64,000 bases of DNA. It comes from Acidisoma cellulosilyticum (GTDB lineage: Bacteria > Pseudomonadota > Alphaproteobacteria > Acetobacterales > Acetobacteraceae). A program made the position numbers and the translations under genes. This document shows positions 42,672 to 52,391 of the stretch, piece after piece; within the stretch, counting starts at the first letter, position 1; each line of letters begins with the position of its first letter. Where the stretch lies: positions 682,001 to 746,000 of the forward strand of contig NZ_JAESVA010000002.1 of NCBI RefSeq assembly GCF_020621385.1, written 5' to 3'. The notes under the pieces were generated by a model, which saw nothing but the letters and a program-made list of their open reading frames with translations, was not told where the DNA came from and ran no database searches.

Positions 42672-43547
42672 ATGGCCATCCTCGTCGATAGCAATACGCG
42701 CGTCATCACCCAGGGCTTTACCGGCGCCCAGGGCACCTTCCACTCGGAACAGGCCCTCGCCTACGGCACCAAGGTCGTCGGCGGCGTCACCCCGGGCAAG
42801 GGCGGATCGGTCCATATCGACCTGCCCGTCTTCGACACCGTCAAGGAAGCGCGCGAGAAGACCGGCGCGACCGCCACCGCGATCTATGTGCCGCCGCCCT
42901 TCGCGGCCGATTCGATCCTGGAAGCGATCGATGCCGAAATGCCGCTGATCGTCTGCATCACCGAAGGCATTCCGGTGCTGGACATGGTGAAGGTGCGCCG
43001 CGCCCTGCTCGATTCGAAGTCGATCCTGATCGGCCCGAACTGCCCCGGCGTCATCACCCCCGACGCCTGCAAGATCGGCATCATGCCGGGCCACATCCAT
43101 CGCCGCGGCAAGATCGGCATCGTCAGCCGTTCGGGCACGCTGACTTATGAGGCGGTCGCTCAGACGACGGCCGCCGGCCTCGGCCAGAGCACCTGCGTCG
43201 GCATCGGCGGCGACCCGGTGAAGGGTCTGGACTTCATCGACGTCGTCAAGATGTTCCTGGCAGATGATGAAACCGAAGCGCTGATCATGATCGGCGAAAT
43301 CGGTGGCCAGAGCGAAGTCGTGGCCGCCGAATACATCAAGGCCTGCGGCACGAAGAAGCCGGTCGTCGGTTTCATTGCCGGTGCGACCGCCCCTCCGGGC
43401 CGCCGCATGGGCCATGCCGGCGCGGTCATCAGCGGTGGCAAGGATACCGCCGCCGCCAAGACCGAAGCGATGCTGGAAGCCGGCATTTTCGTCGCCGACA
43501 GCCCGGCTTCGCTCGGCAGCACCATGATCAAGGCACTCGGCGGCTAG
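42672..43547 (+). CDS. sucD: Succinyl-CoA synthetase alpha subunit
   Basis: The 291-residue protein contains the CoA-binding [14 protein letters not shown] and GGVTPGKGG, the [11 protein letters not shown] segment, and [12 protein letters not shown], whose His is the phosphorylated residue. It pairs with SucC in the TCA cycle. ATG 42672 sits directly after the sucC stop, so translation is coupled. A hairpin of ten bases follows 58 bases later before sucA. Confidence 0.97.
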   Translation: MAILVDSNTRVITQGFTGAQGTFHSEQALAYGTKVVGGVTPGKGGSVHIDLPVFDTVKEAREKTGATATAIYVPPPFAADSILEAIDAEMPLIVCITEGIPVLDMVKVRRALLDSKSILIGPNCPGVITPDACKIGIMPGHIHRRGKIGIVSRSGTLTYEAVAQTTAAGLGQSTCVGIGGDPVKGLDFIDVVKMFLADDETEALIMIGEIGGQSEVVAAEYIKACGTKKPVVGFIAGATAPPGRRMGHAGAVISGGKDTAAAKTEAMLEAGIFVADSPASLGSTMIKALGG

Positions 43548-43604
43548 GATCAGGTCGCGTCCTGTCGCGCAAATTAAGGCTGCAACAGGGCATTTCCATG
43601 CGTG

Positions 43605-43638
43605 GGAGGCAACCCAGGCGTTTGACTTGGTTGCCTCC
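43605..43638. repeat. Ten-base hairpin between sucD and sucA
   Basis: GGAGGCAACC (43605-43614) and GGTTGCCTCC (43629-43638) form a perfect stem with a 14-base loop in the 198-base sucD-sucA gap. Only two T residues follow, so full termination is doubtful. It might attenuate transcription, stabilise the sucCD message or mark an RNA-processing site. Confidence 0.5.
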
Positions 43639-43745
43639 TTATCCGGCCGTGCACACTATTTTTGAAGGGCGCCGCGGCTTATAGGACTTGGCCATCAAGC
43701 GGCGGCCCCGCCCTGATCGGGCGGGCTGTTTTGAACGGAGCCCCC

Positions 43746-46670
43746 ATGCCAGGCGTCGATATCCTCGCGACCGCGTTCAACGGTGCGAATGCAGCCTTCA
43801 TAGCCGACCTTTACGCCCGTTGGGTGCGCGATCCGGCCTCTGTCGATCAGAGCTTTGCAATCCTTTTCGAGGCCTTGAATGACGAGGCGAGATCGGTTCT
43901 GACCGACGCCTCCGGCGCTTCCTGGGCGCCCCGCCAATGGGCGATCGAGGCTGACGGCCCGCCGCCCCCTGCCCCGGCCAAAAAATCCGATGGTGCCGCG
44001 AAGGCTCAAAGCCCCGCACCCTTGGCCGCGCAGCAGCCCGGCGTTCCGGTCTCCATGGCCGAAGCCGCCGCTCACGCCCACGAAGACACGATCAATTCCA
44101 TCCGCGCTCTGATGCTGATCCGCTCCTATCGGGTGCGCGGCCATCTGAACGCGAAGCTCGATCCGCTGCACCAGTCTGAGCCGCGCCATCATCCTGAGCT
44201 TGACCCGGCAACCTATGGGTTCACGCCTTCCGACTATGACAAGCCGATCTTTATCGACAATCTCCTCGGCCGCGAGACGGCGACCATTCGCGAAATCATG
44301 GCCGTGCTGGAGGAGACGTATTGCGGCTCGATCGGCATCGAGTTCATGCATATCCAGGACATGGCGCAGAAGGATTGGCTGCAGCGCCGTATCGAAAACG
44401 CCTCCTGGCGCCGACAGATCGACGCCAGCATCAAGAAGCAGCTTCTGCAGGAACTGACCGAGGCGGAAGCCTTCGAGATGTTTTGTCAGAAGCGTTTCGT
44501 CGGCACCAAGCGTTTCGGCCTGGAAGGTGGCGAGGCGACCATTCCGGCCCTGCACACCATTATCCGCACCGCCGCCCGTGACGGCGTCAGCGAGATGGCG
44601 ATCGGCATGGCCCATCGTGGCCGCCTGAACACGCTCGTCAATATCGTCAAGAAGCCCTTCACCGCCGTCTTCAGCGAATTCGGCGGCGCCAGTTCCAAGC
44701 CGGATGACGTCCAGGGTTCGGGCGACGTGAAATACCATCTCGGCACCTCGACCGATCTGGAGATCGAGGGCCGCCGCGTTCACCTGTCGCTGCAGCCCAA
44801 TCCGTCGCACCTGGAAGTCGTCGACCCGGTCGTGGTCGGTAAGGTCCGCGCGCGCCAGGATGAAGCGGGCGACACGCGCGGCCGCCGCTCCGTCATGGGC
44901 ATCCTGCTGCATGGCGACGCGGCCTTCGCCGGCCAGGGCATCGTTTACGAGACCTTGGCGATGAGCCAGCTCATCGGCTACCGCACCGGCGGCACGGTGC
45001 ATGTCATCACCAATAACCAGATCGGCTTCACCACCGTTCCGGCCCATGCCTATTCCGGCCTGTATTGCACGGACGTCGCGAAATCCGTGCAGTCCCCGAT
45101 CCTGCATGTGAACGGCGACGACCCGGAAGCGGTCTTCTTCGCGTCCCAGCTGGTGACGGAATTCCGCCAGGAATTCGCCTGCGATACCGTGCTCGACATC
45201 GTCTGCTATCGCCGCCATGGCCATAACGAGTCCGACGAACCGGCCTTCACCCAGCCGATCATGTATCGCGCCATCGACCAGCTGAAGACGACCCGCACGC
45301 TCTATGCCGAGAAGCTGGTCGCCGAGGGCACGATGACGGAAGCCGAGGCTCGCGGCGTCTGGGACCAGTTCAATGCGACGCTGGAGGAGGCGTTCCAGGC
45401 CGCCAAGTCCTACCGTCCGAACAAGGCCGACTGGCTTGAAGGCAAGTGGACCGGCCTCAATCGCGGCGAGGACGACGAAACCCGCCAGGAAGAGACGACG
45501 GGTGTCGCGCTCGACACGCTGCGTGAGGTCGGCGCCGCCATCTCCCGCGTGCCGGCCGATTTCTACGTCAATCCGAAGATCGCCCGCCAGCTGGAGGCCA
45601 AGAAGGTCGCCATCGAAAGCGGCGAAGGCATCGACTGGGCGACCGGCGAGGCTTTGGCCTACGGCACGCTGCTGCTGGACGGCCATCGCGTGCGCCTGTC
45701 GGGCGAGGATTGCCAGCGCGGCACCTTCAGCCAGCGCCACGCGGTGCTGATCGATCAGGTCAATCAGAACGAATACACGCCGCTGAACAATATCCGCGAC
45801 GGTCAGACCAAGATCGAAGTCTATAACTCGCTTCTGTCCGAAGTCGGCGTGCTCGGCTTCGAATATGGCTATAGCGTCGCCGATCCGCGCACGCTGGTGC
45901 TGTGGGAAGCCCAGTTCGGCGACTTCGCGAACGGCGCCCAGGCGGTGATCGACCAGTTCATCGCCAGCGGCGAAACGAAATGGCTGCGCATGTCGGGCCT
46001 GACGCTGCTGCTGCCGCATGGCCAGGAAGGCCAGGGTCCGGAGCATTCATCCGCGCGTCTGGAACGCTATCTGCAGCTCTGCGCCGAGAACAACATGCAG
46101 GTCTGCAACATCACGACGCCAGGAAATTACTACCATGCGCTGCGCCGGCAGATGAAGCGGAACTACCGCAAGCCGCTGGTCATCATGACGCCGAAGAGCC
46201 TGCTGCGGCACAAGCTGGCCGTCTCCCCGCTCAGCGAGATGGCTGAGGGCACGAGCTTCCGCAAGGTCATCGGCGAGGTCGATACCCTGGCCGCGAACGA
46301 CCGTGTTCGCCGCGTCGTGATCAGCACCGGCAAAGTCTATTACGATCTTCTGGCCGCCCGCCGGGAGCGCGCCATCGACGATGTCGCGCTGGTCCGGCTG
46401 GAACAGATCTATCCCTTCCCCGCCATGGGCCTGCGCACGCTGCTGCAGACCTATCCGAATGCCGAGGTCGTCTGGTGCCAGGAAGAGCCCGAGAATAGCG
46501 GTGCCTGGACCTTCGTCGATCGCCGGCTGGAACGTGTGCTGGTGGCGATTGACGCACCCAGCAAGCGGCCGCGTTATGTCGGCCGCGAGGAAGCGGCAAG
46601 CCCGGCGACCGGTTCCGCGAAAGTCCATGCCCTACAGCAGGCGGCGCTGGTTGCCGCCGCCCTGCAATAA
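43746..46670 (+). CDS. sucA: 2-oxoglutarate dehydrogenase E1 component
   Basis: The 974-residue protein matches OdhA/SucA. It has the N-terminal FIADLYARWVRDPASVD, MLIRSYRVRGHLNAKLDPL and MAHRGRLNTLVN. Also present are LQPNPSHLEVVDPVV, the thiamine-diphosphate-binding HVNGDDPEAVF with the metal-binding Asp, and GHNESDEPAFTQP. It ends with QEEPENSGAWTFV and the RRxxRPRYVGR-like C terminus. It decarboxylates 2-oxoglutarate and passes the succinyl group to the SucB lipoyl arm. ATG 43746 has a GGAG site. Only 41 bases separate it from sucB. Confidence 0.97.
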   Translation: MPGVDILATAFNGANAAFIADLYARWVRDPASVDQSFAILFEALNDEARSVLTDASGASWAPRQWAIEADGPPPPAPAKKSDGAAKAQSPAPLAAQQPGVPVSMAEAAAHAHEDTINSIRALMLIRSYRVRGHLNAKLDPLHQSEPRHHPELDPATYGFTPSDYDKPIFIDNLLGRETATIREIMAVLEETYCGSIGIEFMHIQDMAQKDWLQRRIENASWRRQIDASIKKQLLQELTEAEAFEMFCQKRFVGTKRFGLEGGEATIPALHTIIRTAARDGVSEMAIGMAHRGRLNTLVNIVKKPFTAVFSEFGGASSKPDDVQGSGDVKYHLGTSTDLEIEGRRVHLSLQPNPSHLEVVDPVVVGKVRARQDEAGDTRGRRSVMGILLHGDAAFAGQGIVYETLAMSQLIGYRTGGTVHVITNNQIGFTTVPAHAYSGLYCTDVAKSVQSPILHVNGDDPEAVFFASQLVTEFRQEFACDTVLDIVCYRRHGHNESDEPAFTQPIMYRAIDQLKTTRTLYAEKLVAEGTMTEAEARGVWDQFNATLEEAFQAAKSYRPNKADWLEGKWTGLNRGEDDETRQEETTGVALDTLREVGAAISRVPADFYVNPKIARQLEAKKVAIESGEGIDWATGEALAYGTLLLDGHRVRLSGEDCQRGTFSQRHAVLIDQVNQNEYTPLNNIRDGQTKIEVYNSLLSEVGVLGFEYGYSVADPRTLVLWEAQFGDFANGAQAVIDQFIASGETKWLRMSGLTLLLPHGQEGQGPEHSSARLERYLQLCAENNMQVCNITTPGNYYHALRRQMKRNYRKPLVIMTPKSLLRHKLAVSPLSEMAEGTSFRKVIGEVDTLAANDRVRRVVISTGKVYYDLLAARRERAIDDVALVRLEQIYPFPAMGLRTLLQTYPNAEVVWCQEEPENSGAWTFVDRRLERVLVAIDAPSKRPRYVGREEAASPATGSAKVHALQQAALVAAALQ

Positions 46671-46711
46671 CAGACGAACGCTGAGTTCTGTCAGTCCGAT
46701 CAGGAGCGACG

Positions 46712-48250
46712 ATGCCGACCGAGATTAAGGTTCCGACGCTAGGCGAAAGCGTGACCACCGCCACCATTGCCCGCTGGCTCAAGCAGGAGGGCGAGACCGT
46801 GGCTGCGGATGAAGCCTTGGTCGAGCTGGAGACCGATAAGGTCACGGTGGAGGTCAATGCCCCCGCTGCCGGCGTGCTGAGTGCCGTCCTGCAGAAGGAC
46901 GGCGCTGAGGTCGATGTCGGCGCGGTCCTGGGTGAGATTTCGGAAGCCGGCGGCGCTGCCAAGGCGCCCGCCGCACCCAAGGCGACCCCCGCCGCCGCGC
47001 CGGCAGCGGCTGAGCCTGCGGCCAAGGGCGGTTCGGTCGATATCGTCGTGCCGACGCTGGGCGAAAGCGTCACGACGGCCACCGTCTCGCGCTGGCTGAA
47101 GAAAGAGGGCGACGCCGTCGCCGCCGACGAGGCGCTGCTGGAACTCGAAACCGACAAGGTCTCGGTCGAAGTCAATGCGCCGGCCGCCGGCACGCTCGGC
47201 AAGATCCTGGTTCAGGACGGCGGCGAAGTCGATGTCGGTGCCGTGCTCGGCGCCATCACGACCGGTGCCGGCGGTGCTGCCGCTGCGAAACCGGCCGCCA
47301 AGCCTGACGCCGGTATCAATCCGCCGCCGCCGGCCTCCGGCCCGGTCGCGCGTCCGGCGACGCCGGCTGCCGCCGCCTTCCCGAGTGCCGCCAAGCGCAT
47401 GGCCGAGGCCGGTGTGGCAGCGAGCGACGTCGGTGCCGGTTCCGGCAAGGACGGCCGTATCACCAAGGGCGATGTGCTCGACTTCCTGGCGAAGCCCGCG
47501 CCCGCCAAAGCCGCTGCTGCCGCGCCGAAATCCACGCGCGTGGACGAGCCGCGCGACGAACGCGTGAAGATGACGCGCCTGCGCAAGACCATCGCCAACC
47601 GGCTGAAGGAAGCGCAGAACACCGCGGCCATGCTGACCACCTTCAATGAGGTGGATATGTCGGCGGCCATGGCGCTGCGGGCCAGCTACAAGGACGCGTT
47701 CGAGAAGAAGAACAACGGCGTCCGCCTGGGCTTCATGTCCTTCTTCGTGCGTGCCTGCGTCGCCGGGCTGAAGGAATTCCCGGCCGTCAATGCCGAGATC
47801 GACGGCGATGACATCGTCTACAAGAACTATGTCCATATGGGCATAGCCGTGGGCGGCGCGAACGGCCTTGTGGTGCCGGTCCTGCGCGACGCCGACCAGA
47901 TGGGCTTCGCCGAAATCGAAGGGGCCATCTCCAGCTTCGGCAAGCGCGCGCGCGACGGCCAGCTGAAGCTGGACGAATTGTCCGGCGGCAGCTTCAGCAT
48001 CACCAATGGCGGCGTCTACGGTTCGCTGATGTCGACGCCGATCCTCAACCCGCCGCAATCCGCCATTCTGGGCATGCACAAGATCCAGGACCGTCCGGTC
48101 GCGATCGCCGGCAAGGTCGAGATCCGGCCGATGATGTATCTGGCGCTGAGCTATGATCACCGCATCGTCGACGGGAAGGAGGCTGTTTCCTTCCTGGTGC
48201 GCGTCAAGGAAAACATCGAAGACCCGCGCCGTCTGCTGCTCGGTCTCTGA
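46712..48250 (+). CDS. sucB: Dihydrolipoyl succinyltransferase with two lipoyl domains
   Basis: This 512-residue E2 begins with two similar lipoyl domains, residues about 2-77 (ETDKVTVEV, lipoyl Lys43) and 107-183 (ETDKVSVEV, Lys149), joined by an Ala/Pro linker. A peripheral-subunit-binding domain follows near residues 215-262 ([11 protein letters not shown] and [11 protein letters not shown]), then the acyltransferase core ending in [13 protein letters not shown] with catalytic His483 and Asp487. It takes succinyl groups from SucA to CoA. Most SucB proteins have a single lipoyl domain and about 400 residues; the duplication explains the extra length. It is in the suc operon before lpd. Confidence 0.95.
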   Translation: MPTEIKVPTLGESVTTATIARWLKQEGETVAADEALVELETDKVTVEVNAPAAGVLSAVLQKDGAEVDVGAVLGEISEAGGAAKAPAAPKATPAAAPAAAEPAAKGGSVDIVVPTLGESVTTATVSRWLKKEGDAVAADEALLELETDKVSVEVNAPAAGTLGKILVQDGGEVDVGAVLGAITTGAGGAAAAKPAAKPDAGINPPPPASGPVARPATPAAAAFPSAAKRMAEAGVAASDVGAGSGKDGRITKGDVLDFLAKPAPAKAAAAAPKSTRVDEPRDERVKMTRLRKTIANRLKEAQNTAAMLTTFNEVDMSAAMALRASYKDAFEKKNNGVRLGFMSFFVRACVAGLKEFPAVNAEIDGDDIVYKNYVHMGIAVGGANGLVVPVLRDADQMGFAEIEGAISSFGKRARDGQLKLDELSGGSFSITNGGVYGSLMSTPILNPPQSAILGMHKIQDRPVAIAGKVEIRPMMYLALSYDHRIVDGKEAVSFLVRVKENIEDPRRLLLGL

Positions 48251-48272
48251 GGGTTATAGCTTAACGCAGTCG

Positions 48273-48359
48273 CCCGCGGGCCTGTCCCGCGGGTTTAACC
48301 CTCGGCGCATTTGCGTGTCTTGGCGGCCCTGCGGGTAGTCGCGCGGGACAAGCCCGCGC
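48273..48359. repeat. Two GC-rich inverted repeats between sucB and lpd
   Basis: CCCGCGGG occurs twice (48273-48280, 48286-48293) and is followed by TTTAA, a terminator-like structure; GCGCGGG/CCCGCGC (48341-48347, 48353-48359) forms a second hairpin just before ATGACG. The sequence style (GCGGGACAAGCCCGCGCATGACG) resembles dispersed intergenic repeats of alphaproteobacteria. It may reduce lpd expression relative to sucB. Confidence 0.45.
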
Positions 48360-48386
48360 ATGACGAGGGGTGTTTGGAGAGAGAAC

Positions 48387-49778
48387 ATGAGCGACGCCTT
48401 CGACCTGATCGTCATCGGCTCCGGCCCCGGCGGCTATGTCTGCGCCATTCGCGCGGCCCAGCTTGGCCTGAAGGTCGCCTGCGTCGAAAAGCGCGAGACC
48501 CTGGGCGGCACCTGCCTCAATATCGGCTGCATCCCGTCCAAGGCGCTGCTGCAATCCTCCGAGAATTTCCATGAAGCCGCTCATAGCTTCGCGGACCACG
48601 GCATCCTGATCGACAGCGTGAAGCTGGATCTGGAACGGATGATGGCACGCAAGCTGGAAGTCGTTCAGGCCAATACCAAGGGCGTCGAGTTCCTGTTTCG
48701 CAAGAACAAGGTGACCTGGCTGAAGGGCGAGGGTAAAATCCTCGGTGCCGGCCGCGTTTCCGTCTCCGGCACCGAATACGCGACGAAATCCATCGTCATC
48801 GCGACGGGCAGCGAAAGCACGCCCCTGCCGGGTGTGGCGGTGGATGAGACGCGCATCGTGACCTCCACCGGCGCGCTGGAACTCTCGGCCGTGCCGAAGC
48901 ACATGGTCGTCATCGGCGCCGGCGTCATCGGCCTGGAACTCGGCAGCGTCTGGAGCCGCCTGGGTGCGGAGGTCACGGTCATCGAATTCCTCGACCGGAT
49001 CGTGCCGACGCTGGACGCCGATGTCGCGAAGGACTTCCAGCGCATCCTGGAAAAGCAGGGTCTTTCGTTCAAGCTCGGGTCCAAGGTCACCAAGGCGGAG
49101 ACGACGGATAAGGGCGTGACGCTGACGGTGGAGCCCGCCAAAGGTGGCGAAGCGACGACCTTGGACGCCGATATCGTGCTGCTCGCCATCGGCCGCCGCG
49201 TCTTCGTGGACGGTCTGGGCCTTGCCGATGCCGGTGTCGCGCTGGATGAGCGCGGACGGGTGGCGACGGACGCGCATTTCGCGACCAATGTCCCCGGCAT
49301 CTTTGCCATCGGCGATGTGCGCGTGGGCCCGATGCTGGCGCATAAGGCCGAGGATGAGGGCATGGCCGTCGCCGAAATCCTGGCCGGCCAGGCGGGCCAT
49401 GTGAATTACGACGCCATCCCCTCGGTCATCTACACCTGGCCCGAGGTTTCGGCGGTCGGCAAGACCGAGGCCGAGCTGAAGTCAGCCGGCGTCGCCTATA
49501 CGATCGGCAAATTCCCCTTCTCGGCGAACGGCCGCGCGCGGGCCATCGGCATGACGGACGGCTACGTGAAGATTTTGGCGGAGAAGACCAGCGACCGTCT
49601 GCTCGGCGCCCAGATCATCGGGGCGGATGCGGGCGGTTTGATCGCGGAACTGGTGACGGCGATCGAATTCGGCGCTTCGTCCGAAGACGTCGCTCGCATC
49701 TGTCACGCCCATCCGACGCTGAGCGAGGCGGTAAAGGAAGCCGCTTTGGCCGTCGAAGGTCGCGCGATCCATATCTGA
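48387..49778 (+). CDS. lpd: Dihydrolipoyl dehydrogenase
   Basis: The 463-residue flavoenzyme begins [20 protein letters not shown] (FAD loop) and has the redox pair Cys43/Cys48 in [13 protein letters not shown]. The NAD-binding [31 protein letters not shown] and the C-terminal HAHPTLSEA with the active-site His are present. It reoxidises the lipoyl arms of E2 proteins with NAD, completing the 2-oxoglutarate dehydrogenase complex. ATG 48387 has a GGAGAG site and is preferred over 48360. A strong terminator follows. Confidence 0.96.
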   Translation: MSDAFDLIVIGSGPGGYVCAIRAAQLGLKVACVEKRETLGGTCLNIGCIPSKALLQSSENFHEAAHSFADHGILIDSVKLDLERMMARKLEVVQANTKGVEFLFRKNKVTWLKGEGKILGAGRVSVSGTEYATKSIVIATGSESTPLPGVAVDETRIVTSTGALELSAVPKHMVVIGAGVIGLELGSVWSRLGAEVTVIEFLDRIVPTLDADVAKDFQRILEKQGLSFKLGSKVTKAETTDKGVTLTVEPAKGGEATTLDADIVLLAIGRRVFVDGLGLADAGVALDERGRVATDAHFATNVPGIFAIGDVRVGPMLAHKAEDEGMAVAEILAGQAGHVNYDAIPSVIYTWPEVSAVGKTEAELKSAGVAYTIGKFPFSANGRARAIGMTDGYVKILAEKTSDRLLGAQIIGADAGGLIAELVTAIEFGASSEDVARICHAHPTLSEAVKEAALAVEGRAIHI

Positions 49779-49797
49779 TCGCCAGGCCAGATAACGC

Positions 49798-49833
49798 AAA
49801 GGGGCGGCTGGACAATGTCCGGCCGCCCCTTTT
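49798..49833. terminator. Terminator after lpd
   Basis: AAAGGGGCGGC (49798-49808) pairs with GCCGCCCCTTT (49822-49832) around a loop that can itself pair (GGACAATGTCC). A T-run ends it on the plus strand and an A-run precedes it, so it may also serve the convergent gene at 49857-50141. Confidence 0.8.
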
Positions 49834-49856
49834 GCATTCAATTATCCATAACAGCG

Positions 49857-50141
49857 TTACAGAATGGCGCCGCGCATCTTCTTGCGCTTGGCCCCGGTGA
49901 ACAACACCTGACCCGACGCCGCGACGGCAATGGCATTGGCCGGCTGCACGCCTGGCACCAGCTTCATGAATTCGGCAAAGGCCCGGCGCCCGGCTTCACG
50001 CGACGGAAGATCGGACCCCACCTTCAGGGCTGCCTGGATCAGCGCCGCCAGTTCCTTGCGGCGGCCGGCCATCGATGCATCGGCATCCGCCGGTGTCAGC
50101 GTGATGGCACTTGAGACAATTTTCGGATTCGAAATGCGCAT
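49857..50141 (-). CDS. Small hypothetical protein
   Basis: The 94-residue minus-strand product is read from ATG 50141, chosen for an AAGGAG site eight bases upstream; an upstream ATG at 50186 would add 15 residues. It is helical and basic at the C terminus (GAKRKKMRGAIL), with no membrane segment. It is convergent with lpd and divergent from the entericidin gene. I recognise no family. GC and coding pattern match host genes. Confidence 0.55.
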   Translation of the reverse strand: MRISNPKIVSSAITLTPADADASMAGRRKELAALIQAALKVGSDLPSREAGRRAFAEFMKLVPGVQPANAIAVAASGQVLFTGAKRKKMRGAIL

Positions 50142-50316
50142 CGGGGGCGTCTCCTTTTTCATCCGATTTGTTTCATCGGGATACATGTGGTGACATGATC
50201 CCGTCTTTGTTAGAGACCTGCCAGCTTATTGCAGGTCTGCTCCCTTCAATGTGAAATGCTCTACCCTGCCGCTGACCATCTGACCGGACCAACGGGCTGC
50301 CCATGAGGAGAGTAAC

Positions 50317-50502
50317 GTGAAGACCAGGACTGCCGCCATCCCGACCCCGATCCTGCCGCGCTATCTGCTGCTGATGGCGCTGGCCGCCGCGGTCGTGCTG
50401 ACCCTCGCGGGATGCAATACAATTTCGGGCGCCGGGCAGGATGTCTCCAATACCGGCCATGCCGTCAGCCATGCCGCGAATTCGGTCGAAAACCACCTTT
50501 AA
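50317..50502 (+). CDS. Entericidin-type small lipoprotein
   Basis: The 61-residue protein has a basic N terminus, a hydrophobic signal segment and a lipobox LAGC (Cys33), followed by NTISGAGQDVSNTGHAVSHAA, the conserved entericidin A/B core. Entericidins are small membrane lipoproteins of a stress-linked antidote/toxin pair in enterobacteria; only one member is visible here, and in many alphaproteobacteria the function is unknown. It starts at GTG 50317 with a GAGGAG site and is 21 bases from a second lipoprotein gene. Confidence 0.85.
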   Translation: MKTRTAAIPTPILPRYLLLMALAAAVVLTLAGCNTISGAGQDVSNTGHAVSHAANSVENHL

Positions 50503-50523
50503 CCTCCAAGGCTGAGAGCCCCT

Positions 50524-51078
50524 ATGCGCAAGCGACTGGCGACCTTCGCTGCTGTCAGCCTTCTGGCGCTCGCCGGCTGCCTGCATAGGGATCTGCCGCC
50601 CGACACGGCGGTGATGCCGGCCGGTGCGCTCGGTACCAATGGCGATATCGATATCCGCGCGCTGGATATCGCGGCCTTCGACTTCGCCCACGCCATTACC
50701 GGCAATCCCGGCAAGGCTGCGACCGCGATCGCCGCGCTCGATTATCTGGGCGGGGAGCTGAACAGCAGCCCGCGCTGGATCGATATGGATTCGCTGACGC
50801 GGCTGCAGATGCTGGATTGGCGCACCAAGATGCGGGCACAGGTCGGCATCAGCCCGACCGCTCCGGCGCAGGCCGTGCTCAACACCATGCTGGCACTCGG
50901 ACAAGCCTATCAGGCGAATGACCAGGCGGCCGTGCAGCACCTGCTGGCCTCCCCCATCTTCACCATCCCGCCCGATCAGGTCGCCGACCGGCTGGGCAAT
51001 ATTCCCTATAATGCGAGCCTGAACGCCGTGACGACGCGCGCCGACAGTGTGCTCGACGACGTTAATTTTTCTGGTTAG
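50524..51078 (+). CDS. Hypothetical lipoprotein
   Basis: The 184-residue protein begins MRKRLATFAAVSLLALAGC with a lipobox Cys at 19, so it should be lipid-anchored in the envelope. The mature part is helical and rich in Ala/Asp/Leu, with conserved-looking FDFAHAITGNPGKAATAIAALDYLGGEL and WRTKMRAQVGI. No catalytic motif is recognised. Co-orientation with the entericidin gene suggests joint expression. It is convergent with ygfZ, with only 12 bases between their ends. Confidence 0.7.
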   Translation: MRKRLATFAAVSLLALAGCLHRDLPPDTAVMPAGALGTNGDIDIRALDIAAFDFAHAITGNPGKAATAIAALDYLGGELNSSPRWIDMDSLTRLQMLDWRTKMRAQVGISPTAPAQAVLNTMLALGQAYQANDQAAVQHLLASPIFTIPPDQVADRLGNIPYNASLNAVTTRADSVLDDVNFSG

Positions 51079-51090
51079 AGCAGATCCTGG

Positions 51091-51939
51091 TCAGACCGCC
51101 GAAGCCGGCTCGGGCAGTTTCATCCAGGCCGGGACCTTCGGCACCAGACGGGCCTCGCCCGCGATCAGCGTGACCGCGCCGCCCAGCACATCGAGCCGCA
51201 GAACGGCGAGGCCGAGCGCGCCCTCGGATGAGCGCATGGTGCCGACATCGCGCCCCTCCGCCGTCAGGATGATGGTGCCCGGCGCGGGCGCCGGACCTTC
51301 GATCCCGACCGGCACCAGACGGCGCTTCAGCAAGCCACGATAGCGCGTGCGGGCCGTCAGCTCCTGGCCCATGTAACAACCCTTGGTCCAGGAAATGCCG
51401 CCAAGCTCGTCGAACCCGGCTTCCAGCAGAACCGTCTTCTCGCGCTCCAGATCCCGCACGCCGTCCGGCAGGCCGAGGGCGAGCCGATGCGCGTCCCATT
51501 CCGCGAGCGTCGCATTCGCGGGCAGCCCAGCGCGGCTGAGGATGCGAAACCCGGCCTCGGGCAAGCGCGCATCTACAGCCACCAGACCATCCGTCACATC
51601 GGGCGCCGGCCCATCCCAGGCAACTTGCACCGCATAGTCGTCAGCCGCGACCTTAACCTTGGCGCGCAACCGAAACCGCGACAGCCGCTTGATGAGGTCC
51701 TCGCGCTGATCCGCCTCGACATCCAGCAACAGCCGCTCGCCTTCGGCGATGATGAAGAATTCCGCAAGCCATTTGCCCTGCGGCGTCAGCAGCGCGGACC
51801 ACAGCGCGCGGCCGGGTTCGGCCAGGGCCACATCCTGGCTCACCAGTCCCTGAAGAAAGGAAACGCGATCCTCGCCTTCGACGGCGATAACGGCCCGATG
51901 GTCCAGTGTCGCGATCCGGGTCACTGCTTGCGCTCCCAT
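51091..51939 (-). CDS. ygfZ: Folate-dependent Fe-S cluster repair/assembly protein YgfZ
   Basis: The 282-residue protein has the GcvT-like fold. The N-terminal VEGEDRVSFLQGLVSQDV and the key SWTKGCYMGQELTAR with the conserved K-G-C-Y-x-G-Q-E signature identify YgfZ, which uses tetrahydrofolate and acts in maintenance of certain iron-sulphur enzymes. ATG 51939 is favoured; a TTG at 51960 is in frame. The start overlaps the end of holC by 19 bases, so the genes are coupled. Length agrees with alphaproteobacterial members. Confidence 0.9.
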   Translation of the reverse strand: MGAQAVTRIATLDHRAVIAVEGEDRVSFLQGLVSQDVALAEPGRALWSALLTPQGKWLAEFFIIAEGERLLLDVEADQREDLIKRLSRFRLRAKVKVAADDYAVQVAWDGPAPDVTDGLVAVDARLPEAGFRILSRAGLPANATLAEWDAHRLALGLPDGVRDLEREKTVLLEAGFDELGGISWTKGCYMGQELTARTRYRGLLKRRLVPVGIEGPAPAPGTIILTAEGRDVGTMRSSEGALGLAVLRLDVLGGAVTLIAGEARLVPKVPAWMKLPEPASAV

Positions 51940-52370
51940 CCCTGAGGTCCCTGCTGCCAATAGCTGAGCGTGTGGCCGCCGGCCTTGGCCGAGACCCAGC
52001 GCTGGCGGGCGGCGGCAACCGCCGTTCCATCATTGCCATCGAATAGATCGAAGGCGCGGTCGACATTGTCCAGCCGCGCGCTCGACATGCCATCAATGAG
52101 GAATAGGAAACGCGCGCCGTTCGGTGCCTCCTCATCCTGCAGCGTCAGCCAGATCGGCTGTTGGGCGGCATAGCCTGTGGCGGCCGAGCCATGCGGCAGC
52201 CAGTCTGGGTTCTGGCATTGCCACAGCGCCGTATCGAGGGCCGCGAGACGGTCCTCGCTGCCGCACAGGATCACCGCGCGTTGCCCGGCCGAGAGCGTCC
52301 GTCCCAGCAGGGCCGGCAGCGCGTCCTGCGTGGTGGTGCGGGTCAGATGGTAGAAGCCGATCTCGGCCAT
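51921..52370 (-). CDS. holC: DNA polymerase III chi subunit
   Basis: The 149-residue protein opens MAEIGFYHLTRTTTQDALPALL and has VILCGSEDRLAALDTALWQ and FLPHG-like DWLPHG, the marks of HolC. Chi links the clamp loader to single-strand-binding protein in the replisome. In alphaproteobacteria holC is typically next to the leucyl-aminopeptidase gene, as seen here (21 bases from the peptidase stop). Family length and order fit well. Confidence 0.9.
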   Translation of the reverse strand: MAEIGFYHLTRTTTQDALPALLGRTLSAGQRAVILCGSEDRLAALDTALWQCQNPDWLPHGSAATGYAAQQPIWLTLQDEEAPNGARFLFLIDGMSSARLDNVDRAFDLFDGNDGTAVAAARQRWVSAKAGGHTLSYWQQGPQGWERKQ

Positions 52371-52391
52371 GGTTTCAGCCTCCGTCCAGCC

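Noticed and set aside
43695-46046. 783-residue minus-strand ORF opposite sucA
   Set aside because: It mirrors the well-supported sucA gene and has no recognisable domains; a shadow ORF of GC-rich sequence.
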